Of a stretch of 64,000 nucleotides of DNA, positions 11,096 to 22,608 are shown one piece after another. Below the pieces are notes generated by a model, which was not told the DNA's origin, did no database searches, and saw only the letters and a program-made list of their open reading frames with translations. The translations under genes were made by a program, and so were the position numbers. Origin of the DNA: Mycoplasma sp. CSL7475-4 (GTDB lineage: Bacteria; Bacillota_I; Bacilli_A; Mycoplasmatales; Metamycoplasmataceae); NCBI RefSeq assembly GCF_024834065.1, contig NZ_JANUYA010000003.1, positions 1-64,000 of the forward strand. The letters run 5' to 3'. How positions within the stretch are numbered: position 1 is the first letter of the stretch; each line of letters begins with the position of its first letter.

Positions 11096-13356
11096 TTAAA
11101 TCATTTAATACGCAGTTTTCTCCAGCCTTTTATTGTTGGAAGGTTATCACCTGAACTTTTACTACCAGTTCCAATAAATTCAAATCATTCGGGGTGAGTT
11201 TTGCAATTTTCTTTTATAAAGTTATTATAAAATTTGTGTTCGAAAAGGTTGATCATATTAGACATTGCAATTGTTAAATCGCCTTCTACATAATCAAAGT
11301 TATAAGAATAAGCGCGATTGTAGTCAACTTTACCGTCATATAGCTCTTTTAATTTAAAATTATTTTCAGGTAAAGAATAAACTCCCCATTGTTCTTGTTC
11401 TAGATATTCGCCAACATGCTCTAGAAAAATTTCGTTATATAAACCAACTTTATCAGTATCTGGTTTTACGCTTGAACCTAATAAATCAGCTAAAGTATAC
11501 TTACTCTGATCGAATTCTAATTCTAAAGTGGCTAAAGCTAATCTAAAACGTTCATAACGCCCTGATGATAATCTTCTCAAACCAGAATCAAACGGAACAT
11601 ATGGAGGCATCAATTCTTGATATTTATCTCACTTTGTATTTAAATATTTTGCGATTACTTCTTCAAGATATAAAGGAGTAGAATTTTGTGGAATGTTTTG
11701 TCCGTTTGCCATTCCCTCTTTAATAATTCCGTCAAAATATACTTCTGAATTTGAATCGGCATCAACATAGCCGACTTGGATATGTGGAAGTAAAGTTGGA
11801 TTTAAAAATGTATGTCTAAATACTTCTTCATGTTCTTCTTCGGTTCTAGCTGTATCTACTTCGTACGTGTAAATGTTGGGGGGGGATTTTCAATAATCTA
11901 CTTGTTCTAAAATAGGTTTGCCTTTCATTTTCGCTAACTCTGCAGTACCTAGCTGTAATCTCACATATTGCAAACCGCTATTTTTAGCATAAGAGTATTG
12001 ATTTATATGGGAATTCGACGTTGGTTCAAGTCCAACTGTGCTGATTTTAGAATCAATATATCCTGCATTATAATTTTGCACATCCCGTCTTTTTGGATAT
12101 TTAGATGCTAAACCGTTTTTGCCATCCAAAAGAAATTCTGAATTTTTTTCATATTCACCAGCTGACCAGGTTTTTTCGTCTGATTCAGTATCGATTGCAA
12201 AAGGTTTAATATTCCAAAAATTATTTTTTAATTGTTGGTATACATTTTTGAATCGTTCAACTAAATCGGTGTCATTTGCATTGCTTAAATATAGTGAATA
12301 AGCATCAAGTCAACTGGAGTTCGAAACACGGATGCCATTTACTAAAACAGTAAGAATTAAGTAACGTTCAACAATTTCTAAACACATACGATTTATTGGT
12401 TTTGGATAGTTGTAGTTTTTTAGCGATGAAGTCAATCTTTTAAGAAAAATTTTAGCATGTGGAGTGAAGAGTACTTTATGTTCATTGGAATCTGATAGTA
12501 GGAATTCATAATATTTTTTGTTTTCCAATTGAATTGAGCCTTGTGGTAATCCTTTTCAAATTTCATCTTTAATTTTATTAATTTGCTCTATTGCTGGCTT
12601 AGCGTAATAATCTTTCTCACTAAGGTTTTGAGCTTTTCTTTCCGCTTCATATTTATTTAACAATAATTTCAATGATTCCTTGATTTCAAATTTACCATTA
12701 CCTTTTGAATTGTAGTTAAATAAACCAATATAATTACTCGAATCGGAATTTGCATTAGAAATATACTGATGCAAAATGTAGTTAAATATTTGTGGATCTT
12801 TAAGGTCTAAACTGAGGCTGAAATAAAAACTATTAGTTACCTTACGCTCGTCTGCGGGCGATAAAAAATTCGCGCGTCCATTGCTTGTATAAGAAAGCAA
12901 TCCTGGTATAATGTCAGGTAATTTTCCTATATTTACAGAAAAGGCTTCCGTTGAAGGTTTGCTATTTTCGACTGATGTGCCTATTTTGATCTCATTGACT
13001 TTTGCCTTTAACTCATCTAATTCTTTTATGTCTATATTTACGAATTGTTCATTCAAATTTTTGATATTTTTCAGTGCATTTTCCTTATAGATGCGTTTTT
13101 GCTCTTCATTTAATGAATCTGAATTTTGAATAAATGACTCGTGTGCTTTTTTAGCAATGTCCAAATATTGGTCATATTCATATTTTTTTTGATGTCCTAG
13201 ATCATTATTAATCTTTCTTAGATTTTCAATTTGTGCTTCTAAATTTGACTTAGTAAGTCTTTGGATAGAACATGCAGCCACGGCCATAGTTGTTATAACT
13301 CCACCGGTAAAAGCTGTAGTGTTAGTCAAAATTAAAATTAATTTTTTCTTAACCAT
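10759..13356 (-). CDS. Large surface lipoprotein C, paralogous family, function unknown
   Basis: 865 residues, start MVKKKLILIL after GAGGAGATAAT, lipobox VAAC. The domain order is as in B and D: coiled-coil-like N terminus, LTPHAKIFLKRL, IDTESD, DGKNGLASKYPKR, LLPHIQVGYV, LATLELEF, LTPPFAQ. It ends ...KKQIEYWKTVKNQ. The N terminus matches B at the DNA level and the C terminus matches D, so C is a recombination joint between neighbours. A run of eight C on the coding strand (11878-11885) lies in the middle of the frame; one added or lost base would truncate the protein. The present length keeps the frame open. Function unknown. Confidence 0.85.
11878..11885 (-). repeat. Homopolymeric C8 tract inside lipoprotein C
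   Basis: Eight G on the plus strand, so eight C in the coding strand, encoding the Pro-Pro of WKSPPN. Such a G/C run is rare in this AT-rich DNA and absent at the equivalent site of paralogs A, B and D. It is a candidate slipped-strand site for on/off switching of C. Confidence 0.8.
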
Positions 13357-14150
13357 ATTATCTCCTCATAAACTATAATATTTTCAATATTTATTATACT
13401 AATGGCGTCAAATATGGTTTAAATAGACTTTATAATAGACGCAATTTTTGTCATAAATGTGAAAAATTTCACTAAATAATCAATGTCGTAAATGTAATAT
13501 TTTGTGCATTCTAGACCCGTGAATCCTGTTTTTTTATTGAGAAATAGACAATGTTAATGTATATTAAAACAATACCAAATCTTAGTGATTCGGTATTGTT
13601 ATTTTTATTCAGTTTAAGAATCAACTTTAGCTACTGGGTATTTAATTATTTCCTTTCAAAACCATAAACAGCTATTTTATCATCAATAACTGAATGATTT
13701 AATATCTTTATTTCATTGCTTGATTAATGTGAGTTTTAGGCAAAGAACCATTACTAAATAACGACATTAAATTAGATATTTTGTTATTTAAAACTATAAT
13801 AATTTCTTTAAATTTATTGATTTTTGACTGTTTTTCAATATTCAATTTGTTTTTTAAATGAAACATTGAATATTTGAGCTATTATATTCTCTTCGAAGTT
13901 GTCACCTTCATTTATGTGAGAATATATTAATTCCTTATTATTTGGATTGGTATATAGGTCAACCAATTGAACTCTTACTCAACTGTCAAGATTATATTCT
14001 TTACCAGTTGTTGCTTTAAATTCCTCTTTTTTGCTTTTCAAGTAGGCATCAATTTTAGATTTTAATAGATTCAGCTGTTCATTATTTTGTGCAAAAGGAG
14101 GCGTTAGATAATGTTCAATAAGTTGTTGTTGATATAATCTATCCCCTTCA
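13145..14150. repeat. ~1-kb direct repeat, copy 2 (partner 10090-11095)
   Basis: Copy 2 spans the first ~70 codons of lipoprotein C, the C promoter (-10 at 13393-13398), the C-D intergenic region (13357-13813, with the same hairpin and coding remnant as B-C) and the last ~110 codons of lipoprotein D. Recombination between the two copies would delete or amplify exactly one lipoprotein unit of 3,055 bp. Confidence 0.9.
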
Positions 14151-16408
14151 CTATCGCTTATAATTGACACTTTTGTCGAATAATTTCAAGGTTCAAGTCT
14201 ATCCCCTGAACTGGAACGACTTGCATCTCTAAAACTAAATCATTCAGGGTGAGTTTTATAATTTTCTTTTACAAAGTTATATTTAAATTTATTTTCGAAA
14301 AACTGAACCATATTAGACATTGCAATTGTTAAATCGCCTTCTACATAATCAAAGTTATAAGAATAAGTGCGATTGTAGTCAACTTTACCGTCATATAGCT
14401 CTTTTAATTTAAAATTATTTTCAGGTAAAGAATAAACTACCCATTGTTCTTGTTCTAGATATTCGCCAACATGCTCTAGAAAAATTTCGTTATATAAACC
14501 AACTTTATCAGTATCTGGTTTTACACTTGAACCTAATAAATCAGCTAAAGTATACTTACTCTGATCAAATTCTAATTCTAAAGTAGCTAAAGCTAATCTT
14601 AAACGCTCATAACGCTCTGATGATAATTTTCTCAAACCAGAATCAAACGGAACATATGGAGGCATAAATTCTTGATATTTTTCTCACTTCATATTTAAAT
14701 ATTTTGCGACTACTTTATCAAGATATAAAGGAGTAGAGTTTTGTGGAATGTTTTGTCCTTTTGCCATCCCTTCTTTAATAATTCCGTCAAAATATACTTC
14801 TGATTTTAAATCAGCATCAATATAACCGACTTGGATATGAGGAAGTAAAGTAGGATTTAGAAATGTATGTTTAAAAACTTCCTCTTGTTCTTCTTCGGTT
14901 TTAGAAAGACCTGTTCTGTATATACCAGCATGTCTTCCCTCATATTCTGGTCTTTCTAAAATAACCTTGTCTTTTATTTTTGCTAACTCCGCAACACCCA
15001 GTTGCAATCTAACATATTCTAAGCCACTATTTTTGGCGTAAGAGTATTGATTTCTAAGATATGATTGAGAGTTCCGATCAATTACAGATGTAAGGATTTT
15101 AGCATTAAGATAAACGGTATTTTGATTTTGTACATCTTGTCTTTTTGGATATTTAGATGCTAAACCGTTTTTGCCATCCAAAAGAAATTCTAAATCTTTC
15201 GGATAACCGCTTGACCAGCTATGGCTGTCTGATTCGGTATCGATTGCGAAAGGTTTAATATTCCAAAAATTAGTTTTTAGATGCTGGTACACGTTTTCGA
15301 ATCGTTCAACTAAATCACTTTCTTTTGGGTTGCTTAAATACAGTGAATAAATGTAATCTTGAGTCGTATCTTGATCCATACTTTTGAACCCATTCACTAA
15401 AACAGTAAAAATTAAATAATGTTCAATAAATTCGAGAGAATCGCGATTTATTGGTCTTGAATAGTTGTAATTTTTTAGTGACGAAGTCAATCTTTTAAGA
15501 AAAATTTTAGCATGTGGGGTAAAAAGTACCTTATGTTCATTAGAATCTGATAGTAGCAACTCGTAATATTTTCTTCTCAGCGGGGTGTAAAAAGATAAAC
15601 CAGTTTTTTTGCTGATTTTATCAGTAATCTTTTTAATTTCTTCTATTGCCGGTTTAGCGTAATAGTCTCTCTCACTAAGGTTTTGTACTTTTCTATCTCT
15701 TTCATATTCATCAAGTATTAATTTCAATGATTCTTTAAGTTTGAATTTGCCATTAGCTTTTGAATTGTAGTTAAACAAGCCGATGTAATTATTTGAATCA
15801 GAATTTTCTTCGGGAGTATATGGATCTATAATGTATTTAATTGCTTGGGGATCTTCAAGGTCTAAACTAAAATCTGAATAAGTATTTATATCCACTTTAG
15901 CGCTAATTTCTGGATTGAAAAGGCGATTATGACCTAAATAAATTAAGCTAGGTTTAATGTCAGGTAATTTTCCTTTTTTAACAAGAATGTCTTTTGTTAA
16001 TGGCTCACTAGTTTTAACTGATGTGTCTATTTTGATTTCGTTCACTTTTGCCTTTAAATCATCCAATTCTTTTCTGTCTATATTTATAAATTGTTTACTC
16101 AAATTTTTGATATTTTTCAATGTATTTTCTTTATAGATACGCCTTTGTTCTTCGTTCAATGAATCCGAATTTTGAATAAATGACTCGTGCGCATCTTTAA
16201 TAATGTCTAAATAGTGATTGTATTCTGTCTGCTTTTGTTTTGTTAAATCAGTATTTTCTTTTTTCAAATTTTCAATGTCTCTTTGAATTGAGTCATAACT
16301 TTGTTTACTGTGTTGAATTGCACACGCAGCTACTGTTGCTGTTGTAATAATTCCCCCAGTAAATGCCGCAGTGTTAGTCAAAATTAAAGCTATTTTTTTC
16401 TTATTCAT
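13814..16408 (-). CDS. Large surface lipoprotein D, paralogous family, function unknown
   Basis: 864 residues. Start chosen at MNKKKIALILTN (16408), which gives a normal lipoprotein signal with lipobox VAAC. GGAGG lies 11 bases upstream, and an in-frame GTG two codons earlier is closer to it and cannot be excluded. An open frame reaches 31 codons further upstream but makes a poor signal peptide. The family blocks are as in A to C (LTPHAKIFLKRL, IDTESD, DGKNGLASKYPKR, HIQVGYIDAD, LATLELEF, LTPPFAQ). C and D are near-identical at the C terminus because of the repeat. It ends ...KTVKNQ. First of the four paralogs downstream of the MIP-type protease. Function unknown. Confidence 0.85.
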
Positions 16409-16587
16409 ATTCACATAAACCTCCCTCAGTAATTTGTAACTTTTAATTCTAATAAAAAAATAGTTTTTCTCTTCCCATATGTATAAAAGTCTATTTTTCA
16501 TGAAATAGATGCCTTAAAATCTTTATTAAACAACATAATTAATTGCTTAAAAAATTTTATTGTTTGCTATTGAAATGGTAGTTTATT

Positions 16588-19500
16588 TTAATCATTGAAA
16601 ATGTTTTTAAAATCGTTTGGATATAAATATGCTAATTTTTTGTTTATTTCATAGAAACTACCTGGATTATATTGTGTGTCATCGTTTCCGAAAAATGAGT
16701 ATTTTTGTGTTTCGCTGAAGGTAAAATTATTTTTTCTAGCAGGGCTACCTTGTGTGTTTAAGCCTACTAAATTGCCTTCATGGTCATATATTCCGGAACC
16801 AGATGATCCTGAAAATAAATCAAAATATCTCGTTTCTCATCAGGAAGCACCTTGAAATCCTTTAAAAATCGTTGATGGTTCGGATAATGATATTTTTAAA
16901 GTGTTTAGAGCAAATAGATATTCTCTATATCTTGCTATATTTGCGTATCCATCTTCATTTGAAGAAGTGTTTACTTTTGGTAGGGATGCGATATAAAAGT
17001 TTAGATTATTGTCAGAGTTCATATAACGTGATTTTTTAGAAAATTTCATTGGTTCTAAGTCTTTAAAATTCAATATATGTTGTATTGCATTTTTTTGTCT
17101 TTGACTCAAAAATGAACCATTTTCAACATAGTTATCTAATTTACCATTACCAAATTTTTCGAATATAACTTTAAAATCTATTATTGCGATTGCAATGTCG
17201 GCGCCAGACGCTGAATTAAGATTGTTTTTGTCTATAATAAAACCTTCATTATCTCTCGAATCATCAAAATTATTGGCTTTATTTCTTGAAAAATCCTTAA
17301 TTAATTCAATTGTTATTGCGTTGTTACTGTTTGCGAAATTGAAGTCGTATAGATTGCCAGTAACTTCTAGGTCTGGTAAATTGCTTGCAAAACCGTAAAT
17401 AGGTCCTTGTCGATTATCGTCTTTTGATATTAATGTTGGAACTACAAGTTGCCCTTTATTCACACTATATTTGTCATTGCCAAATTCTCCGGTTGTTTTG
17501 TTAGAAAACAAACCAGAATTTTTTGAAGTATTGACATTTCAAACATGATAATTTGCAAAAACTCAAAACCTAAAATCATTTGGATCATCATTTACTTTAG
17601 AAATCACATTTCATGTACCGTCGAACTTGTTTGATAATGAAAACATTCTTTTTCTACCTTGTTCAATACCGACGCTGGAGTCTTGTTGGAAAAGTCTTCT
17701 TCCAGTTTCTTCAGCCGAAGGCGTCGGAATTAATACATCTTTAACTTCGTATTTACTTATTTGCTGAGAAGAATGCGAAACAGTTTCAGTTTTAATGTCG
17801 TATGTATCATTGTAGCTAGTTGTTGAAGGCTTGATTGAGAGATTATCTACCATCTCGACTTCTTTAAAACTTAATAATTTATCAGTATTTTTATCTTGAA
17901 TTCAATACACGAATAAGTCGGCTGTATCAATAAAAATTGAGTGATTTGTTGCTGTATTGTGTTTTGATGCTAAGTTTGTAAATGATGTATCAAAGCCTTC
18001 TCTGGCACTTAATTTAAGTTCTAAATCATCGCCATTTAAGTGTAAGTCAAATTTAACTAGTGATTTGATTTTTGCTGCAAGATCTTGTTGGAATTTCGGG
18101 TCTTCACTAACATAGTCAAATAAGAAATCTACATCCTCAATAACACTGTTTTCTTGGATGCTTTTTAATGAGATTGGAATACGAACACGACTGTGAACGT
18201 CATTAAACTCAGTTCAAAGTCTTGAATTTATCGGATTAGTGTCTAATTGTAGATTTATTCATAGCAATACATTTTCAGGGTCAATGTTATTTAAGCCTTG
18301 TATTGAATTTATTTTTTTGACTATATTTGCATTTTTACCATTTTTGTCAATATTTATAATTTGTTTTGATAGAAAATTACGAGTTTTAAATCAATGCAAT
18401 TGTTGTTCTTTATTGTTTTTTACAATTGAATAATCCTTAAAATTAATATTGTTCTTATTATTTGGGTATCTTGTTAAGAAATTGTGTTTTTCGAAATTAT
18501 AATCAATTAATGTTGATAAATTTTTCACTGAAAAATCAATTAAATTATTGCGATTATTTTTAATTAAACTTTCTTTGCTTATTGGTTGGACATCATCATG
18601 TGTATATTCAATCAATTGATCATTTAATTTGTGGTCTGATATTCAGTTAAAGTTAAATGCAAATCAGTTGGTATTTGTTATTTTTATTGGTGTTTGTACT
18701 GGTGAAAAATCTGTGTTTAATACTTCGAGTTCATTTAATTTATATTGAATTTTTTCTTGTAAACCGTTTAATTTGAACTTATGCAACTGATTGTAATTTA
18801 GGTATATTCTTTTTCTGTTTGGAACACTATTTTCTTTGTTAAATTCTTCTTCACTATTGGTAGGGCTACCAAATAAATCAGTTTCAGGTTTATAAATTTT
18901 TTCCTTAACACTAAATGTTAGGGCAATGATTTTGTCACTAATATATTCATGTTGATTTTCGGTTAAATTAAGTGCAATTGAGCCATAAATATTTTTATTT
19001 TTATTGTCTTTGTATACATTGAAAGAATCTATTTTAAGATTATTAAGCGAAAGAGTGTTATTGAATGAATTTTTTTTATCAAAAGCTATTTTTGATACAT
19101 CGCCATTATTGAATTCCATTTGAACAATAACAAATTTTGATATTTTATTATTCAATAATAAATAATCAAAAGCAACAGATGATGAATTAATTTCGTGTAA
19201 ATTTATTCATTTACTTCATGGTTTTTCGTCATTTCAACTTTTAACTAAAACCATTGATGGTGTCTTGTTAGGATATTGATTTTTATTTAAATTAATGATC
19301 ACATTGTTGTCGGCAACGTTTATTGATTCAATATTTATATTTTGACCTTTTATAGTTTCTAAATCAGCATCATTTGAGTGTAATCAAGTAGAATGCTTAT
19401 CAATAGTATCAAAATATTTTTGGTATGAATTATTTGATGAAATCAAATTTGTTCTATCAAAAATAGCATCACTGAAATCAGAGATGTTTAGGTCTTCGTT

Positions 19501-20331
19501 TGTATAATCATTGGCACTTTGTAAGCTGAGTACATTGCCGTATTCGTTGCTTGTTTTATCAGATTTTTTAATTGTTGTATTTTCATTAATGCCATCTTGA
19601 TTATCGGTATTTTTACTATCGTTTGTAGTTTCACTCGATTCATCAGGGGCAGTGTTTGTTTGATTGTCTTTTTCATCAACCGATGAATCATTATTAGACG
19701 TTTCTTCTGGTTTTGGGGCTACATCTTGTTCATCGTTATTTTCAGAAGAATCTTTATCCTTTTTATCATCAGGTGTTTCAGTTGATTTATTTGAAATAGA
19801 TTCAGATTGATCATCATTTTTTTTCGCAGAATTTGTTTCATCTGTGTTTTCTATATTTTTTTCCCCAGTAGGATCGGAATTATTTTTTGAATTGTTATGG
19901 TTAGTGTCACTTTGTGGTGGTTGATGATTTTGGTCAGTATCTTTTGTGTTATCTACAACCTGGCTGCTATTGTCACTGCCATTATCTTTTTGTTTTTGGC
20001 CTTGGTCTTCATGGCTATTAACATCATTGGTTTCGCTATTTGTTTTATTGTCTATTTTGTTTTTATTGCCTTCTGAATTTTGTTTATTTAGATTTTCAAA
20101 ATATAACGAAATTTCATTTTCAATTTCGCTTATTTGTTTTCGATTTGAAATTGAATTTATTTTCTCTATAAAGTATTGTTGTTTTAATACATCTTTTATT
20201 GAATTTACTCTATCACGGAGCATTGCTTTTTCATTTACAAACTTTTCTTTTTGGCAGCTAACTACCAATAAAGGCAATAGAATTACTGAGTTATTTACTA
20301 ATGTATTAATTATTAATTTCTTTTTTTTCAT
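16588..20331 (-). CDS. MIP-type (DUF31) immunoglobulin-cleaving serine protease lipoprotein
   Basis: 1,247 residues. Lipobox VVSC near residue 25, then a low-complexity Asp/Asn/Ser/Thr/Glu-rich linker (about 80-270). The C-terminal trypsin-like DUF31 domain shows the triad: His in FANYHVWN (about residue 926), Asp in SGADIAIAI (about 1045) and Ser in FSGSSGSGIYDHEG (about 1173). Proteins of this layout are the mycoplasma Ig-specific endopeptidases (MIP), which act with the Ig-binding partner MIB to cut IgG heavy chain. No recognisable MIB lies upstream; four unrelated-looking lipoproteins follow downstream instead. The only good ribosome-binding site (GGAGG) is 22 bases from the ATG, with a small GCGT/ACGC hairpin between them. 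Substrate is inferred from family. Confidence 0.85.
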
Positions 20332-20463
20332 AATATTGCGTGTGTGGACGCTGCCTCCTTTTTCTAATATAAATATATTTTAATACTTTAATTTAGATTT
20401 AATATTTAGATTAATAGCAAAAACAAAATTTTATAAAAAACGAAGTATATACCATACTTGCGT

Positions 20464-21753
20464 TTATAAGTTGTGATTGAATTTACGGCGAATTTTAATA
20501 GCCATTTTTTCTAATCGTTTTTCTCTACTTTTGACATAGTATTTTTTAATAACATCAATGTATAAGTTAATTGACTTGTCAACAACTTCTGATCAGCTAA
20601 ATGGTAATTTCGCTGCTGCTTCTCCAACATTTTTAATTGCCGCTTTGTTATTGAAGATTTCAATAATTTTGTTTGCAAACGCAACATAATTTTCGTCAGA
20701 AGTATAACCGTTTTCCCCATCTATAATGTTTTCACTGGCTGCTGAATTTTTGATAACTAAAGAAGGTAATTTTTGTGAAGCAGCTTCGTGCACAACTAAA
20801 CCAAATGTGTCAAAAACCGAAGGGAAGACAAACAAATCGTGTGCTAAATATAGACCTTTTAATTCATTGAAATCACGAATGACACCGGTTCAAATAATTT
20901 TGTCATAAATACCTAATTCTTTTGCGTATTCTTTAATCTCGTTTTCACGCCAATCGCCACCTACCATTGTTAATGAGAAATTGTTATTGACCTGCAAAAT
21001 CTTTTTAAAACTGTCCAAAAGCAGTTTAATGTTTTTTTCTCAAACAAAACGAGAAACAAATAATAAATTATTTTTAGTTTTATCAATGTTAAATTTTGCT
21101 ATAGCATTTTGTTTAAGATACTCATGATTTGTATCAAAAGTGAATTTAGTTCCGTTGTTGATTACTTCGTGTCTAGATGCATTCGAATCAAGACCGCTTT
21201 CAATCATTGATGTTTTAGAAACATGAATAATGCAATCGGTTGACTTAGCAAATTGTTGAACAATTAAGCCACCAATTTTCCCTACCATTGTACTGCTTGC
21301 TGATTTTGTTATTGCTTCTTTAAAGTTAGTGTGCATTGTAAGAATAACAGGTATGTTGTATCTTTTTTTCAATTGATTACCGATCGAACCAGCAAAGAAA
21401 GGCGAGTGAACATGTATGATATCGGGATTGAAATTATCAATTACATTCAATTCCGATTGCACCAAAGGTGTTCTTATTACTTGATATCCTCCTCATTTAA
21501 GGACGCTTGGTTTAATTCTAAACGGTTTGTAGTTTAATTTTTTATCTTCGCTTAAATCATAATCAGTATAGGCGGGTGCTAATATTAAGAATTCAACATT
21601 TTTTTGTTGAAATTGTTCAATGTAATTTTCCATTACCCTCACCACACCATCGACTAATGGCAAAAATGAGTCCCCAACCATTACCACACGCAATGGTCTC
21701 GTATTTAAACCGATAATATCGGCTTTATTTTTTCATAATAATTTATTTTTCAT
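20464..21753 (-). CDS. Family 4 glycosyltransferase (glycolipid synthesis likely)
   Basis: 429 residues, GT-B fold. The N-terminal VVMVGDSFLPLVDGVVRV and IIHVHSPFFAGSIG are typical of the acceptor-binding half. The C-terminal LLFVSRFVWEKN, DLFVFPSVFDTFGLVVHEA and GENGYTSDE are the donor-binding GT4 signature with its E-x7-E region. Relatives in mollicutes and Firmicutes make mono- or diglucosyl-diacylglycerol. Start at 21753 (MKNKLLWKNK, with an in-frame TGA as Trp) follows AAGGGAT and overlaps the LicD gene by 11 bp; starting at TTG 21693 would lose this coupling. The overlap suggests joint surface-glycan or lipid decoration. Confidence 0.88.
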
Positions 21754-22507
21754 TTTCTATCCCTTTTTCTTTAAATGTAAAAATGTCCATATCATACATA
21801 CCTAAATGTTTAGAAATCAGTGTTTTTACAGGTTTTTTTCAATTTTTACCGTAGCTGGTAATTAAGATATCTTCGTAATTGGCAAACACATTAACTTTTG
21901 TGTTTTCAAAATCGACTTGGACTAAATTGTCAAAATCTATATTTTGATAAGTACCTGTTTTTATTTGACTTTTAAATGGTCAAGATATAACGTGATTTAA
22001 TTCGCCGTTAGTATCATCAAGCAAGCTATACATTTCGTTGAATGATATTTTTTTGAATAATCAGGTTCAAGCAAAAAAGAATTTTAATAATTTCATTCCT
22101 CATTGTCTTTTAAATACCTTTCTATGTGTATAGTTATGCATATAACGAACTTTATTGTATAAAGACGAGTATTTTTTTAATTTTTGTTTATTGGTTTTGA
22201 CAACTACAAAAATATCAATAAATGTTGAGCGCGGATCATCTTCTCTATCTTTTGTGAATTTGCCAAACAATAAAAAATTATTGCTGTTTTGGTTATGCAG
22301 AAACATATTACTGTGATTTTTAATTAAGAATTCGTATGTTTCGAGCGGAACAACAATATCCAAATCATCATCTCACGGAATAAAACCACTATGTCGAATA
22401 GCACCAAGCAGCGAGCCAAAAAACAACGAGTATTTTAGGTTATTTTTATTGCAAATTTCAATAAATTCCAGTAAAAGTTGATATGTTTTTTCTTGCTTTA
22501 CATTCAT
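21743..22507 (-). CDS. LicD family protein (phosphorylcholine/sugar-phosphate transferase)
   Basis: 254 residues. The N terminus has the LicD pattern LKYSLFFGSLLGAIRHSG followed by WDDDLDI, the acidic metal-binding motif of this nucleotidyltransferase-fold family. LicD proteins attach phosphocholine or similar groups to cell-surface glycans or glycolipids. Start ATG 22507 after a GGAGA site. It overlaps the downstream GT4 gene by 11 bp, so the two act in one unit. A second LicD protein is encoded at 40266-41057. Exact acceptor unknown. Confidence 0.85.
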
Positions 22508-22608
22508 ATTTTCTCCATTTCAATATATCATACCAAAATATAAGTTAATATTTTATTCGCAGGTTTTAAATGCAAGAAAAAATGTCGTCTTAGAAAGACG
22601 ACTAATTT

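Noticed and set aside
10090-14150. CRISPR-like array
   Set aside because: Only two long direct repeats, covering coding sequence; no short repeat-spacer pattern or cas gene anywhere in the window.
19946-20383. 145-codon plus-strand frame, hydrophobic
   Set aside because: Antisense of the Asp/Asn-rich linker of the MIP-type protease; hydrophobic only because the complement of Asp/Asn/Glu codons is hydrophobic.
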